Assembly (NCBI RefSeq): GCF_004216915.1
Contig: NZ_SGXD01000001.1
Location: 682,001 to 746,000 of the forward strand
From: Motilibacter rhizosphaerae
Lineage (GTDB): Bacteria; Actinomycetota; Actinomycetes; Motilibacterales; Motilibacteraceae
Direction: 5' to 3'
Length of the DNA: 64,000 nt
Below are positions 32,536 to 40,377 of the stretch, in pieces; within the stretch, counting starts at the first letter, position 1, and each line of letters begins with the position of its first letter. A program made the translations under genes and the position numbers. Under the pieces are notes generated by a model. It saw nothing but the letters and a program-made list of their open reading frames with translations, was not told where the DNA came from and ran no database searches.

Positions 32536-34689
32536 ATGAGACGCAGTCCGGCCTCCGTCGTCGTCGTCGCTGCTCCCGGCCCCGAGGGCCGCGCCCGTGC
32601 GGACTTCCTGGTCCGCGGGCTGCGGCCCTCGCTGGGCGTCCGCGACGAGGTGGTGCTCGTCGCGGACGGGACGCCCGCGGGCGACGCGCTCGCCGCGGTC
32701 GGCGGGGGCTCGCTCGCCGCCCGGCGCGACACGGGCGTCCGGCTCGCCACCCGCGACGTCGTCGTCCTCGTCTGCGCCGACTCGGTCGCGCCGAAGCACG
32801 CCATCGACCCCCTCGTCGCCGCGCTCGACTCCGGCGCGATCGCCGCGGGACCCGTCCACGACCTGGGTACGGGCCGGCAGGGCCTGACGCCGCCGCTGCC
32901 CGCGCTGGCCTCCGCGCAGGAGCTGCGCGAGTGGACCGCGCGCTGGCACGACGAGCACCGCGGCGGCCGGCTCGGGGTCGAGGACCTCGGGGAGGGCGTG
33001 CTCGCCGCGCGCCGCGCGCACCTGCAGGCCGTCGGCTGCCGCGAGGGCGTCGTCCAGCGGCTGCTGGCGGCGGAGGGCGCTGGCGCCCTGGGCCCGGCGG
33101 TCGTCGTGCAGGACTCGGTGTGGCACCACCGCGGAGCCCCGGGCTGCGCGCTCCCGCCCTCCCCGCAGCCGCTGCTCAGCATCGTCATGATCGTCAAGGA
33201 CGAGGAGAAGGCGCTGCCCTCCTCGCTCGCCTCGCTCGCCGGCCTCGGGGACGAGGTCGTGGTCTACGACACCGGCTCGAGCGACGGCACGGTCGAGATC
33301 GCGCGGGCGATGGGCGCCCGGGTCGTGCAGGGCTACTGGGACGACCACTTCGGCGACGCCCGCAACCGCGGCCTCGCGCACGCGCGCGGCCGCTGGTTCC
33401 TCCAGGTCGACGCCGACGAGCAGTTCACCGGCGACGCCGCGAGCCTGCGCGCGCAGCTCGAGGTCGCGACCGACCCGACGTTCATGGTCGACGTCGAGAG
33501 CCAGACCGAGAGCGGGTTCGGCACGACGTACTGCACGCCGCTGCGCCGGATCGGGCTGCGCGAGGACTGCTGGTTCCTCGGCCGGCTGCACGAGCAGATC
33601 GCGCTGCGGGCCGGGGGCGTCCCGCCCTCGAGCGTCCTGCGCGACGGCCGCCTGCTGCACTCGGGCTACCTCGCGAGCACCGCGGCGGACAAGGACAAGC
33701 GGACCCGCAACCTGCGCCTGGCCGAGCTCGCGACCGCCGACGAGGCGGGGGACCTGCCGCGCGGGGTCGTGCTGTGCAACCTCGCCCGCTCGCAGCGCTT
33801 CGCCGGCGACAACGAGGGCGTGCTCGCCACCGCCGCCGAGGCGTGGGAGGCCGAGCACACGAGCGTGAGCCGGCGCGACCTCTGCGCCACGGCCGCGACG
33901 GCCGCCGCCGTCCTCGAGCGCTACGCCGAGGCGGAGCTCTGGTGCGACCGGCTCGAGGAGCAGGGCGTCCCGCTCCGCGCCGCCGAGACGCGCGCCGTCG
34001 TGCTCCTCGCCCAGGAGCGCTGGCTCGAGTGCCTCGAGGCCGTGCGGCGCATCCCGGACAGCGGGTGGGACCGCGGCGATGTGCGCGAGATCAAGCGCTC
34101 CGGCTCGATCGTGGTCGAGCTCAAGGCCCTGGTCTCGCTCGGCCGCTACGACGAGGCGGTCGACCGCCTCCTCCGCGTGGTGCGTGCCGGCGAGCTCAAC
34201 GTCTGCCTGCCGGACGTGCTCGAGCTCTTCCACTCCGCCCCCGCACGCCTGCGCGAGTACGCGACCGACCTCCCCGAGGAGCTGCTGCTCCCCACGCTCG
34301 CCGAGGTCCGCACCGTGCCCGTCGACCGGGCCGACACCTTCCTCGACGCGCTCTACACCGCCGGGCGCCGCCAGGCCGCCGTCGTGGCCGCCGCCGCCCC
34401 CGTCGCCCCGCACCTCCCGCTGCCGCGTGCCGTCGAGTGGAGCCTGCGGCTGCGCGCGGCCGGCGACCCCGGCTCCTGCCCGCTCGTGCGCATCGCCCGC
34501 GCGCCGGAGCGCAGCCCCCGCGACCGCGTGCTCGCGGCGGCGCTCGTCATGGAGTCGTTCGCGGACGAGACCGTGCTGCCGCAGTTCCTCGAGGCGGCCG
34601 AGCTCGTGCCGGACGCCCAGGCCGACGCCGTGGGCAAGGAGCTGCGCCTGCTGGCGCCCCTCACGGCTGCCCGCCTGCTCGCCGTCTGA
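32536..34689 (+). CDS. GT2-family glycosyltransferase with long helical-repeat C-terminus
   Basis: 717-aa protein if read from the ATG at 32536 (724 from the GTG at 32515). An N-terminal GT2-like remnant of about 200 residues precedes the active domain, which has SIVMIVKDEEKALPSSLASL, VVVYDTGSSDGTVEIARAMG, DARNRGLAHARGRWFLQVDA with the DxD site DADEQF, and CWFLGRLHEQI. The second half is helical and TPR-like (NLARSQRFAGDNEGVLATAA). Proteins of this build glycosylate repeated protein acceptors. The position directly upstream of five flagellin genes suggests flagellin as substrate. It is paralogous to the smaller enzyme at 42859-43860. Confidence 0.85.
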   Translation: MRRSPASVVVVAAPGPEGRARADFLVRGLRPSLGVRDEVVLVADGTPAGDALAAVGGGSLAARRDTGVRLATRDVVVLVCADSVAPKHAIDPLVAALDSGAIAAGPVHDLGTGRQGLTPPLPALASAQELREWTARWHDEHRGGRLGVEDLGEGVLAARRAHLQAVGCREGVVQRLLAAEGAGALGPAVVVQDSVWHHRGAPGCALPPSPQPLLSIVMIVKDEEKALPSSLASLAGLGDEVVVYDTGSSDGTVEIARAMGARVVQGYWDDHFGDARNRGLAHARGRWFLQVDADEQFTGDAASLRAQLEVATDPTFMVDVESQTESGFGTTYCTPLRRIGLREDCWFLGRLHEQIALRAGGVPPSSVLRDGRLLHSGYLASTAADKDKRTRNLRLAELATADEAGDLPRGVVLCNLARSQRFAGDNEGVLATAAEAWEAEHTSVSRRDLCATAATAAAVLERYAEAELWCDRLEEQGVPLRAAETRAVVLLAQERWLECLEAVRRIPDSGWDRGDVREIKRSGSIVVELKALVSLGRYDEAVDRLLRVVRAGELNVCLPDVLELFHSAPARLREYATDLPEELLLPTLAEVRTVPVDRADTFLDALYTAGRRQAAVVAAAAPVAPHLPLPRAVEWSLRLRAAGDPGSCPLVRIARAPERSPRDRVLAAALVMESFADETVLPQFLEAAELVPDAQADAVGKELRLLAPLTAARLLAV

Positions 34690-34752
34690 ACGACGTCTGA
34701 CCAGGGGCGTCACCCGATCAGGGGAACCCCGGACGGCCTAGTGCGCCGTCAC

Positions 34753-34779
34753 TCAAGTGGAGCAGCGTTGCGCCGATGA
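34753..34779 (+). promoter_or_regulatory. FliA-type promoter of fliC1
   Basis: TCAA, a 15-base spacer, then GCCGATGA. It is the best match of all flagellin promoters here. The predicted start is about 50 bases before the ATG, just upstream of the leader hairpin. Confidence 0.85.
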
Positions 34780-34790
34780 GGTGAATGTCC

Positions 34791-34816
34791 CGCCCGGACC
34801 ACGGACGGACCGGGTG
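34791..34816 (+). promoter_or_regulatory. Leader hairpin with ACGGAC loop, predicted CsrA site (fliC1)
   Basis: A ten-pair stem (one A-A mismatch) closes a six-base loop ACGGAC at 34801-34806. The loop GGA lies 34 bases before the ATG. The loop matches the CsrA consensus A-N-GGA presented in a hexaloop. Confidence 0.7.
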
Positions 34817-34836
34817 CCCTACCCCAGGAGGAAGTC

Positions 34837-35655
34837 ATGTCGCTCCGCGTCAACCAGAACATCGCGGCCATGAACGCCTACCGCAACCTCTCGGTGACGG
34901 ACGGCCAGATGAGCAAGTCGCTGGAGAAGCTCTCCAGCGGCTACCGCATCAACCGGGCAGCTGACGACGCGGCCGGCCTGTCGATCTCGGAGAACCTGCG
35001 CTCGCAGGTCGGTGGGCTCAAGGTCGCGGTCCGCAACGCGCAGGACGGCATCTCGGTCGTGCAGACGGCTGAAGGTGCGCTGACCGAGACCCACGCGATC
35101 CTGCAGCGCATGCGTGACCTCGCCGTCCAGGCGTCGAACACCGGCTCGCAGGACTCGACGGCCCGCGCGGCCGCCGACACCGAGGTCACCCAGCTGACGG
35201 CGGAGCTCGACCGCATCGCGAGCTCGACGAAGTTCGGCAGCCAGGTGCTGCTGAGCGGCTCGTTCTCGGGTGCGTTCCAGGTCGGCGCCAACGCCGGTGA
35301 CCTCATCACGATCTCGGTCAACACGCCGATGACCTCGGCCGGGCTGGGCATCAGCGGCGTCAGCATGCTGAACTCGGCCTCCGCCTCGCTCGCCAGCATC
35401 GATTCCGCCATCGCCGCAGTCTCGACGACCCGAGCCAACCTCGGTGCGTACCAGAACCGCTTCGAGCACACGATCAACAACCTCAACGTCGCGGTCGAGA
35501 ACCTCTCGGCCTCGGAGTCGCGCATCCGCGACACCGACATGGCGCAGGAGATGGTGTCCTTCACCCGCTCGCAGATCCTCACCCAGGCCGGCACGTCGAT
35601 GCTGTCCCAGGCGAACCAGTCGACGCAGGGCGTCCTCAGCCTCCTGAAGGGCTAG
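34837..35655 (+). CDS. fliC1: Flagellin, copy 1
   Basis: 272-aa filament protein consisting of D0/D1 helices and a very short middle, so no D2/D3 surface domains. The N-terminus is MSLRVNQNIAAMNAYRNLSV, with the conserved SGYRINRAADDAAGLSISEN. The C-terminus has NRFEHTINNLNVAVENLSAS, ESRIRDTDMAQEMVSFTRSQ and ends SLLKG. It differs from the other four mainly in the middle and in VNQN rather than VNTN near the start. It has its own promoter, hairpin leader, AGGAGG site and terminator. It has the best promoter of the five, so it may be the main filament protein. Confidence 0.97.
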   Translation: MSLRVNQNIAAMNAYRNLSVTDGQMSKSLEKLSSGYRINRAADDAAGLSISENLRSQVGGLKVAVRNAQDGISVVQTAEGALTETHAILQRMRDLAVQASNTGSQDSTARAAADTEVTQLTAELDRIASSTKFGSQVLLSGSFSGAFQVGANAGDLITISVNTPMTSAGLGISGVSMLNSASASLASIDSAIAAVSTTRANLGAYQNRFEHTINNLNVAVENLSASESRIRDTDMAQEMVSFTRSQILTQAGTSMLSQANQSTQGVLSLLKG

Positions 35656-35679
35656 TCCCCGCCTGAGCTCGTAGCACCC

Positions 35680-35715
35680 CCGAAGGGGCCCGGTCTGCTG
35701 ACCGGGCCCCTTCGG
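35680..35715 (+). terminator. Terminator of fliC1
   Basis: A perfect 15-bp stem (CCGAAGGGGCCCGGT) with loop CTGCTG, 24 bases after the stop codon. Confidence 0.85.
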
Positions 35716-35800
35716 CGTGCCCGGCCGGCCTGGGCGCAGCTCCTCCGGGAGAGGATCACCCGGGTGCAGCAGCGACGGGGGTGGCGCAGTGGGCCACTGC

Positions 35801-35837
35801 GCCGATCTGGAGTGCGATCGACCTAGGGAAGGGTCGA
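35801..35837 (+). promoter_or_regulatory. fliC2 -10 element and CsrA-type leader hairpin
   Basis: GCCGATCT at 35801-35808 lies 55 bases before the ATG, like the other flagellin -10 elements; no TCAA -35 is visible. The hairpin at 35818-35837 has a seven-pair stem (one T-G wobble) and loop AGGGAA at 35825-35830, fitting A-N-GGA with the GGA 36 bases before the ATG. Confidence 0.6.
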
Positions 35838-35862
35838 GCAGTCAGCTCCAGGAGGACCCGTC

Positions 35863-36678
35863 ATGTCGCTTCGCGTGAACACCAACATCGCGGCGATGAA
35901 CGCGTACCGGAACCTGCAGGGTACGGACTCGCAGATGAGCAAGTCGCTGGAGAAGCTCTCCAGCGGCTACCGCATCAACCGCGCCGCCGACGACGCGGCC
36001 GGCCTCTCCATCTCGGAGAACCTGCGCTCGCAGACCGGTGGCCTCAAGGTCGCCGTCCGCAACGCGCAGGACGGCATCTCGGTCGTGCAGACGGCGGAAG
36101 GTGCGCTCACCGAGACCCACGCGATCCTGCAGCGCATGCGCGACCTCGCCGTGCAGTCGTCCAACACCGGCTCGCAGGACTCGGCCGCGCGCACCGCTGC
36201 CGACACCGAGGTCACGCAGCTCTCGGCCGAGCTGGACCGCATCGCGAGCACGACGAAGTTCGGCAGCCAGGCGCTGCTGACCGGCTCGTTCTCGGGCACG
36301 TTCCAGGTCGGTGCCAACAGCGGCGAGACCATCACCGTCTCGGTCACCACCGCCATGTCGTCCTCGGGCCTGGGCGTCAGCGGCGTCAGCCTGCTGAACT
36401 CCGCGTCCGCGGCGATCTCGAGCATCGACTCGGCGATCTCGGCCGTGTCGACCGCTCGCGCGAACCTCGGTGCGTACCAGAACCGGTTCGAGCACACCAT
36501 CAACAACCTCAACGTCGCGGTCGAGAACCTCTCGGCCTCGGAGTCGCGCATCCGCGACACCGACATGGCGTCGGAGATGGTGTCCTTCACCCGCGCGCAG
36601 ATCCTCACCCAGGCCGGCACCTCGATGCTGTCCCAGGCGAACCAGTCCAGCCAGGGCGTGCTCAGCCTCCTGCGCTAG
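35863..36678 (+). CDS. fliC2: Flagellin, copy 2
   Basis: 271-aa flagellin with the same short D0/D1-only plan. It is closest to copies 4 and 5: the middle reads SSTKFGSQALL with SGSFSGTFQVGANSGETITV in that part of the chain. The C-terminus reads MASEMVSFTRAQILTQAGTS and ends SLLR. It is preceded by CAGGAGGA and followed by a hairpin terminator, so it is expressed as a single gene. The promoter lacks a recognisable -35, suggesting lower or different expression from copy 1. Confidence 0.97.
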   Translation: MSLRVNTNIAAMNAYRNLQGTDSQMSKSLEKLSSGYRINRAADDAAGLSISENLRSQTGGLKVAVRNAQDGISVVQTAEGALTETHAILQRMRDLAVQSSNTGSQDSAARTAADTEVTQLSAELDRIASTTKFGSQALLTGSFSGTFQVGANSGETITVSVTTAMSSSGLGVSGVSLLNSASAAISSIDSAISAVSTARANLGAYQNRFEHTINNLNVAVENLSASESRIRDTDMASEMVSFTRAQILTQAGTSMLSQANQSSQGVLSLLR

Positions 36679-36722
36679 CAGGTAGCTGCCGCTCCACGCG
36701 GACCACCCCGTCCCCCGGAGGA

Positions 36723-36758
36723 GGTACGCGGCAGGGCCCTCGCGGCCCTCCGCGTACC
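36723..36758 (+). terminator. Terminator of fliC2
   Basis: The arms GGTACGCGG and CCGCGTACC, with an inner AGGGCC/GGCCCT stem, form about 15 pairs around a CTCGC loop. Confidence 0.75.
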
Positions 36759-36773
36759 CCTCGCGGGGGAAGA

Positions 36774-36799
36774 GCGTCACTCGGCCGGATGAGTGACGC
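36774..36799. repeat. Inverted repeat upstream of fliC3
   Basis: Perfect nine-base arms, GCGTCACTC and GAGTGACGC, are separated by eight bases. It ends about 30 bases upstream of the fliC3 -10 element and is a candidate activator site. Related single GCGTCAC-C/T-C half-sites occur before fliC1, fliC4, fliC5 and flgB. Confidence 0.5.
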
Positions 36800-36827
36800 C
36801 CATTCGGCGCAGCCACACCGCGGTCCT

Positions 36828-36865
36828 CCCGATGAGGAGGTCAGCTGACCCACGGACGGGTCGGT
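36828..36865 (+). promoter_or_regulatory. fliC3 -10 element and CsrA-type leader hairpin
   Basis: CCCGATGA at 36828-36835 lies 55 bases before the ATG. The hairpin at 36844-36865 has an eight-pair stem and loop ACGGAC at 36852-36857, with the GGA 36 bases before the ATG. The ribosome site AAGGAGG (36875-36881) itself also reads A-N-GGA, a possible second CsrA contact. Confidence 0.7.
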
Positions 36866-36889
36866 GACCATCTCAAGGAGGAACCCCCC

Positions 36890-37705
36890 ATGTCGCTCCG
36901 CGTGAACACCAACATCGCCGCGATGAACGCGTACCGCAACCTCACCGCGACCGACTCGATGATGAGCAAGTCGCTCGAGAAGCTCTCCAGCGGCTACCGC
37001 ATCAACCGGGCAGCTGACGACGCGGCCGGCCTGTCGATCTCGGAGAACCTGCGCTCGCAGGTCGGTGGCCTGAAGGTCGCGGTCCGCAACGCGCAGGACG
37101 GCATCTCGGTCGTGCAGACGGCGGAAGGTGCGCTGACCGAGACCCACGCGATCCTGCAGCGCATGCGTGACCTCGCCGTCCAGGCGTCGAACACCGGCTC
37201 GCAGGACTCGACGGCGCGGACCGCCGCCGACACCGAGGTCACCCAGCTCACGGCGGAGCTCGACCGCATCGCCACCTCGACGAAGTTCGGCAACCAGGTC
37301 CTGCTCGCGGGCTCGTTCTCCGGTGCCTTCCAGGTCGGCGCCAACGCCGGCGAGCTGATCACCATCTCGGTGAGCACCCCGATGACGGCGTCCGGCCTGG
37401 GCGTCAACGGCGTCAGCCTGCTGAACTCGGCCTCGTCCGCGCTCGCCAACATCGACTCGGCGATCTCGGCCGTGTCGACCGCTCGCGCGAACCTCGGTGC
37501 CTACCAGAACCGCTTCGAGCACACGATCAACAACCTCAACGTCGCCGTGGAGAACCTGTCCGCGTCGGAGTCGCGCATCCGTGACACCGACATGGCGCAG
37601 GAGATGGTGTCCTTCACCCGGTCGCAGATCCTCACCCAGGCCGGCACCTCGATGCTGTCCCAGGCGAACCAGTCGAGCCAGGGCGTGCTCAGCCTGCTGA
37701 AGTAG
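36890..37705 (+). CDS. fliC3: Flagellin, copy 3
   Basis: 271-aa flagellin, most like copy 1 in its middle (SSTKFGSQ region reads TSTKFGNQVLLAGSFSGAFQ) and in the MAQEMVSFTRSQ end. The D0/D1 helices are almost identical to the other copies. It ends SLLK. The AAGGAGG ribosome site is followed by a run of C before the ATG. It forms its own transcription unit, closed by the most classical terminator of the set. Confidence 0.97.
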   Translation: MSLRVNTNIAAMNAYRNLTATDSMMSKSLEKLSSGYRINRAADDAAGLSISENLRSQVGGLKVAVRNAQDGISVVQTAEGALTETHAILQRMRDLAVQASNTGSQDSTARTAADTEVTQLTAELDRIATSTKFGNQVLLAGSFSGAFQVGANAGELITISVSTPMTASGLGVNGVSLLNSASSALANIDSAISAVSTARANLGAYQNRFEHTINNLNVAVENLSASESRIRDTDMAQEMVSFTRSQILTQAGTSMLSQANQSSQGVLSLLK

Positions 37706-37726
37706 CACGCGCTCCTCCTGAACCCT

Positions 37727-37768
37727 CCCTGACGGGGCCCGGCACATGCCGGGCCCCGTCAGGGTTTT
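37727..37768 (+). terminator. Terminator of fliC3
   Basis: An 18-bp perfect stem with a very short loop is followed by TTTT, a classical intrinsic terminator and rare at this GC content. Confidence 0.92.
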
Positions 37769-37830
37769 CGTGCCTCTCGAGAGCCACGGGTGCGGTGCTC
37801 GGCGTCACCCGTACGGCCGTCACCCGAGTG

Positions 37831-37870
37831 GCCCGCACCCGTTCAGCCCGCACCCGTTCAGCCCGCACAC
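37831..37870. repeat. Short direct repeats upstream of fliC4
   Basis: CCCGCACCCGTTCAG occurs twice in tandem and a third partial copy follows. The fliC4 upstream region is longer than those of its siblings because of this block. The function is unknown. Confidence 0.5.
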
Positions 37871-37915
37871 AGGCGGATGAGCGATCGGGATTCCTCGCAT
37901 CCAGACCCTCACGGC

Positions 37916-37952
37916 TCCGATGGAATGGCAACCGACCCACGGACGGGTCGGT
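37916..37952 (+). promoter_or_regulatory. fliC4 -10 element and CsrA-type leader hairpin
   Basis: TCCGATGG at 37916-37923 lies 53 bases before the ATG. The hairpin at 37931-37952 has a perfect eight-pair stem (ACCGACCC) and loop ACGGAC at 37939-37944, with the GGA 35 bases before the ATG. The ribosome site is AAGGAGG. Confidence 0.72.
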
Positions 37953-37975
37953 AGACACTCAAGGAGGAACCCCCC

Positions 37976-38791
37976 ATGTCGCTTCGCGTGAACACCAACA
38001 TCGCGGCGATGAACGCGTACCGCAACCTCAACGCGACCGACTCGCAGATGAGCAAGTCGCTCGAGAAGCTCTCCAGCGGCTACCGCATCAACCGCGCCGC
38101 CGACGACGCCGCGGGCCTGTCGATCTCGGAGAACCTGCGCTCGCAGGTCGGTGGCCTCAAGGTCGCCGTCCGCAACGCGCAGGACGGCATCTCGGTCGTG
38201 CAGACGGCGGAAGGTGCGCTCACCGAGACCCACGCCATCCTGCAGCGCATGCGCGACCTCGCCGTCCAGTCGTCCAACACCGGCTCGCAGGACTCGGCCG
38301 CCCGCACCGCTGCCGACACCGAGGTCACGCAGCTCACGGCCGAGCTGGACCGCATCGCGACGACGACGAAGTTCGGCAGCCAGGCGCTGCTGACCGGCTC
38401 GTTCTCCGGCACGTTCCAGGTCGGCGCCAACAGCGGCGAGACCATCACCGTGTCGGTCACCACGGCCATGTCGTCCTCGGGCCTGGGTGTCGGCAGCGTC
38501 AGCCTGCTGAACTCCGCGTCCGCCGCCATCTCGACCATCGACTCGGCGATCTCCGCCGTGTCGACCGCCCGTGCGAGCCTCGGTGCGTACCAGAACCGCT
38601 TCGAGCACACCATCAACAACCTCAACGTCGCGGTCGAGAACCTCTCGGCCTCGGAGTCGCGCATCCGCGACACCGACATGGCGGCCGAGATGGTGTCCTT
38701 CACCCGCTCGCAGATCCTCACCCAGGCCGGCACCTCGATGCTGTCCCAGGCGAACCAGTCGAGCCAGGGCGTCCTCAGCCTCCTGCGCTAG
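37976..38791 (+). CDS. fliC4: Flagellin, copy 4
   Basis: 271-aa flagellin of the short type. The middle matches copies 2 and 5 (TTTKFGSQALLTGSFSGTFQ), with a distinctive GLGVGSVSLLNSASAA stretch. The C-terminus has MAAEMVSFTRSQ and ends SLLR. Ribosome site, leader hairpin and terminator are its own. The near-identity of the ends across all five copies suggests recent duplication or gene conversion. Confidence 0.97.
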   Translation: MSLRVNTNIAAMNAYRNLNATDSQMSKSLEKLSSGYRINRAADDAAGLSISENLRSQVGGLKVAVRNAQDGISVVQTAEGALTETHAILQRMRDLAVQSSNTGSQDSAARTAADTEVTQLTAELDRIATTTKFGSQALLTGSFSGTFQVGANSGETITVSVTTAMSSSGLGVGSVSLLNSASAAISTIDSAISAVSTARASLGAYQNRFEHTINNLNVAVENLSASESRIRDTDMAAEMVSFTRSQILTQAGTSMLSQANQSSQGVLSLLR

Positions 38792-38812
38792 TAGGCAGTA
38801 GCGACGCGACCA

Positions 38813-38847
38813 CTGCGGGGCCCGGCACCATGTGCCGGGCCCCGCAG
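38813..38847 (+). terminator. Terminator of fliC4
   Basis: A perfect 16-bp stem (CTGCGGGGCCCGGCAC) with a CAT loop, 21 bases after the stop. Confidence 0.88.
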
Positions 38848-38954
38848 TCGTCGTTCCGGCTGCGCCGGCGCCGGCGTCACCCACCCGGCCCAGCAGGGGC
38901 CTGAGATCCCACTCGTGTGCAGCAAGCCACGGACTGGGGACGTGCGGATGAGGT

Positions 38955-38992
38955 GCCGATGAGGAGGTCACTCCACCCATGGAAGGGTGGGG
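38955..38992 (+). promoter_or_regulatory. fliC5 -10 element and CsrA-type leader hairpin
   Basis: GCCGATGA at 38955-38962 lies 55 bases before the ATG, but no TCAA -35 is at the right distance. The hairpin at 38971-38992 has an eight-pair stem (one T-G) and loop ATGGAA at 38979-38984, with the GGA 36 bases before the ATG. The ribosome site is AAGGAGG. Confidence 0.68.
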
Positions 38993-39016
38993 ATCGTCCT
39001 CAAGGAGGGACCCGCC

Positions 39017-39832
39017 ATGTCGCTTCGCGTGAACACCAACATCGCGGCGATGAACGCGTACCGGAACCTGCAGGGTACCGATTCGCAGATGAGCAAGTCG
39101 CTGGAGAAGCTCTCCAGCGGCTACCGCATCAACCGGGCCGCGGATGACGCCGCGGGCCTGTCCATCTCGGAGAACCTGCGCTCGCAGACCGGGGGCCTCA
39201 AGGTCGCCGTCCGCAACGCGCAGGACGGCATCTCGGTCGTGCAGACGGCTGAAGGTGCGCTCACCGAGACGCACGCCATCCTGCAGCGCATGCGTGACCT
39301 CGCCGTCCAGGCGTCGAACACGGGCTCGCAGGACTCCTCCGCCCGCACCGCTGCCGACACCGAGGTCACGCAGCTCTCGGCGGAGCTGGACCGGATCGCG
39401 ACGACGACGAAGTTCGGCAGCCAGGCGCTGCTGACGGGCTCGTTCTCCGGCACGTTCCAGGTGGGTGCCAACAGCGGCGAGACCATCACCGTCTCGGTCT
39501 CGACGGCCATGTCGTCCTCGGGCCTGGGTGTCAGCAGCGTCAGCCTGCTGAACTCGGCGTCCGCGGCGATCGCCAACATCGACTCGGCGATCTCCGCCGT
39601 GTCGACCGCCCGCGCGAACCTCGGTGCGTACCAGAACCGGTTCGAGCACACCATCAACAACCTCAACGTCGCCGTTGAGAACCTGTCCGCGTCGGAGTCG
39701 CGCATCCGTGACACCGACATGGCGTCGGAGATGGTGAACTTCACCCGCGCGCAGATCCTCACCCAGGCCGGCACGTCGATGCTGTCCCAGGCGAACCAGT
39801 CGAGCCAGGGCGTCCTCAGCCTCCTGCGCTAG
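39017..39832 (+). CDS. fliC5: Flagellin, copy 5
   Basis: 271-aa flagellin. I chose the ATG at 39017 because it follows AAGGAGG and gives MSLRVNTNIAAMNAYRNLQG like the others; an earlier GTG adds ten unrelated residues. It is closest to copy 2. A difference is MASEMVNFTRAQ (Asn in place of Ser) near the C-terminus. It ends SLLR. It is followed by a long hairpin and then the FlaG-like/fliD genes. Confidence 0.97.
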   Translation: MSLRVNTNIAAMNAYRNLQGTDSQMSKSLEKLSSGYRINRAADDAAGLSISENLRSQTGGLKVAVRNAQDGISVVQTAEGALTETHAILQRMRDLAVQASNTGSQDSSARTAADTEVTQLSAELDRIATTTKFGSQALLTGSFSGTFQVGANSGETITVSVSTAMSSSGLGVSSVSLLNSASAAIANIDSAISAVSTARANLGAYQNRFEHTINNLNVAVENLSASESRIRDTDMASEMVNFTRAQILTQAGTSMLSQANQSSQGVLSLLR

Positions 39833-39879
39833 CAGGTAGGCACGCAGCAGCGAGGCTGCAGGTCCCGAGGACGGGGTGA

Positions 39880-39915
39880 CGGGGTGGGGCGCCGGGCGAC
39901 CGGTGCCCCACCCCG
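39880..39915 (+). terminator. Terminator of fliC5
   Basis: The arms CGGGGTGGGGC and GCCCCACCCCG, with an inner GCCGG/CCGGT stem, give about 16 pairs around a GCGA loop. Confidence 0.75.
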
Positions 39916-39981
39916 ACCGCCCAGGCGGGTACGGCCGTCCGGCCGCACCCGGGAGGCACGACGGTCGGGGGAGGAGCGCAG

Positions 39982-40377
39982 ATGGTGGACCCGGTGGACG
40001 CCGTCGGCCGACTCGTGCCCGGCTACACGCCCGGCGAGCTCTGGTCGGAGCGGCGCAGGGGTACGGACCCGACCACCTCCGCGGAGGCGGGCGGTCAGGC
40101 GGGCAAGGAGCAGGGGAGACCCGCGCGCGACGCCCGTGCGGGTGCGAAGGGGACGGAGGACACGACGGCGAAGCCGCCCGTGCAGGAGCCGTCGCGCCCC
40201 GACATCGAGATCACGCGTCGCCAGGGCAAGGACGGCGGTCCGTCCACCAATGTGGTGACAGTGCTCAACCCCGAGACGGGGAAGCCGATCTACCAGTCAC
40301 CGCCCGAGGGCGTGCTGGTGATGCTGGAGTCCGCGCTCTGGCGGTTGAGGAAGAAGGAGACCGACGATGTCCAGTAG
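39982..40377 (+). CDS. FlaG-like protein upstream of fliD
   Basis: 131-aa protein. The first 85 residues are polar, Gly/Arg/Glu-rich and probably disordered. The end reads NVVTVLNPETGKPIYQSPPE followed by GVLVMLESALWRLRKK, the layout of FlaG C-termini (V-x-V-x-D/N-x-x-TG-x-x-I-x-Q-x-P-x-E). FlaG affects filament length in other bacteria and usually precedes fliD, as here. Its last codons overlap the fliD start by 11 bases. Assignment is by pattern and position. Confidence 0.65.
   Translation: MVDPVDAVGRLVPGYTPGELWSERRRGTDPTTSAEAGGQAGKEQGRPARDARAGAKGTEDTTAKPPVQEPSRPDIEITRRQGKDGGPSTNVVTVLNPETGKPIYQSPPEGVLVMLESALWRLRKKETDDVQ

Noticed and set aside
37873-37880. GCGGATGA as the fliC4 -10 element
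   Set aside because: It would lie 95 bases before the ATG, unlike the 53-58 bases of the other flagellins; TCCGATGG at 37916 fits the spacing.
34941-39774. A 217-codon open frame on the minus strand opposite each flagellin gene
   Set aside because: The five frames are nearly identical because the flagellins are; codon bias of the plus strand creates them. They lack ribosome sites and resemble no family.
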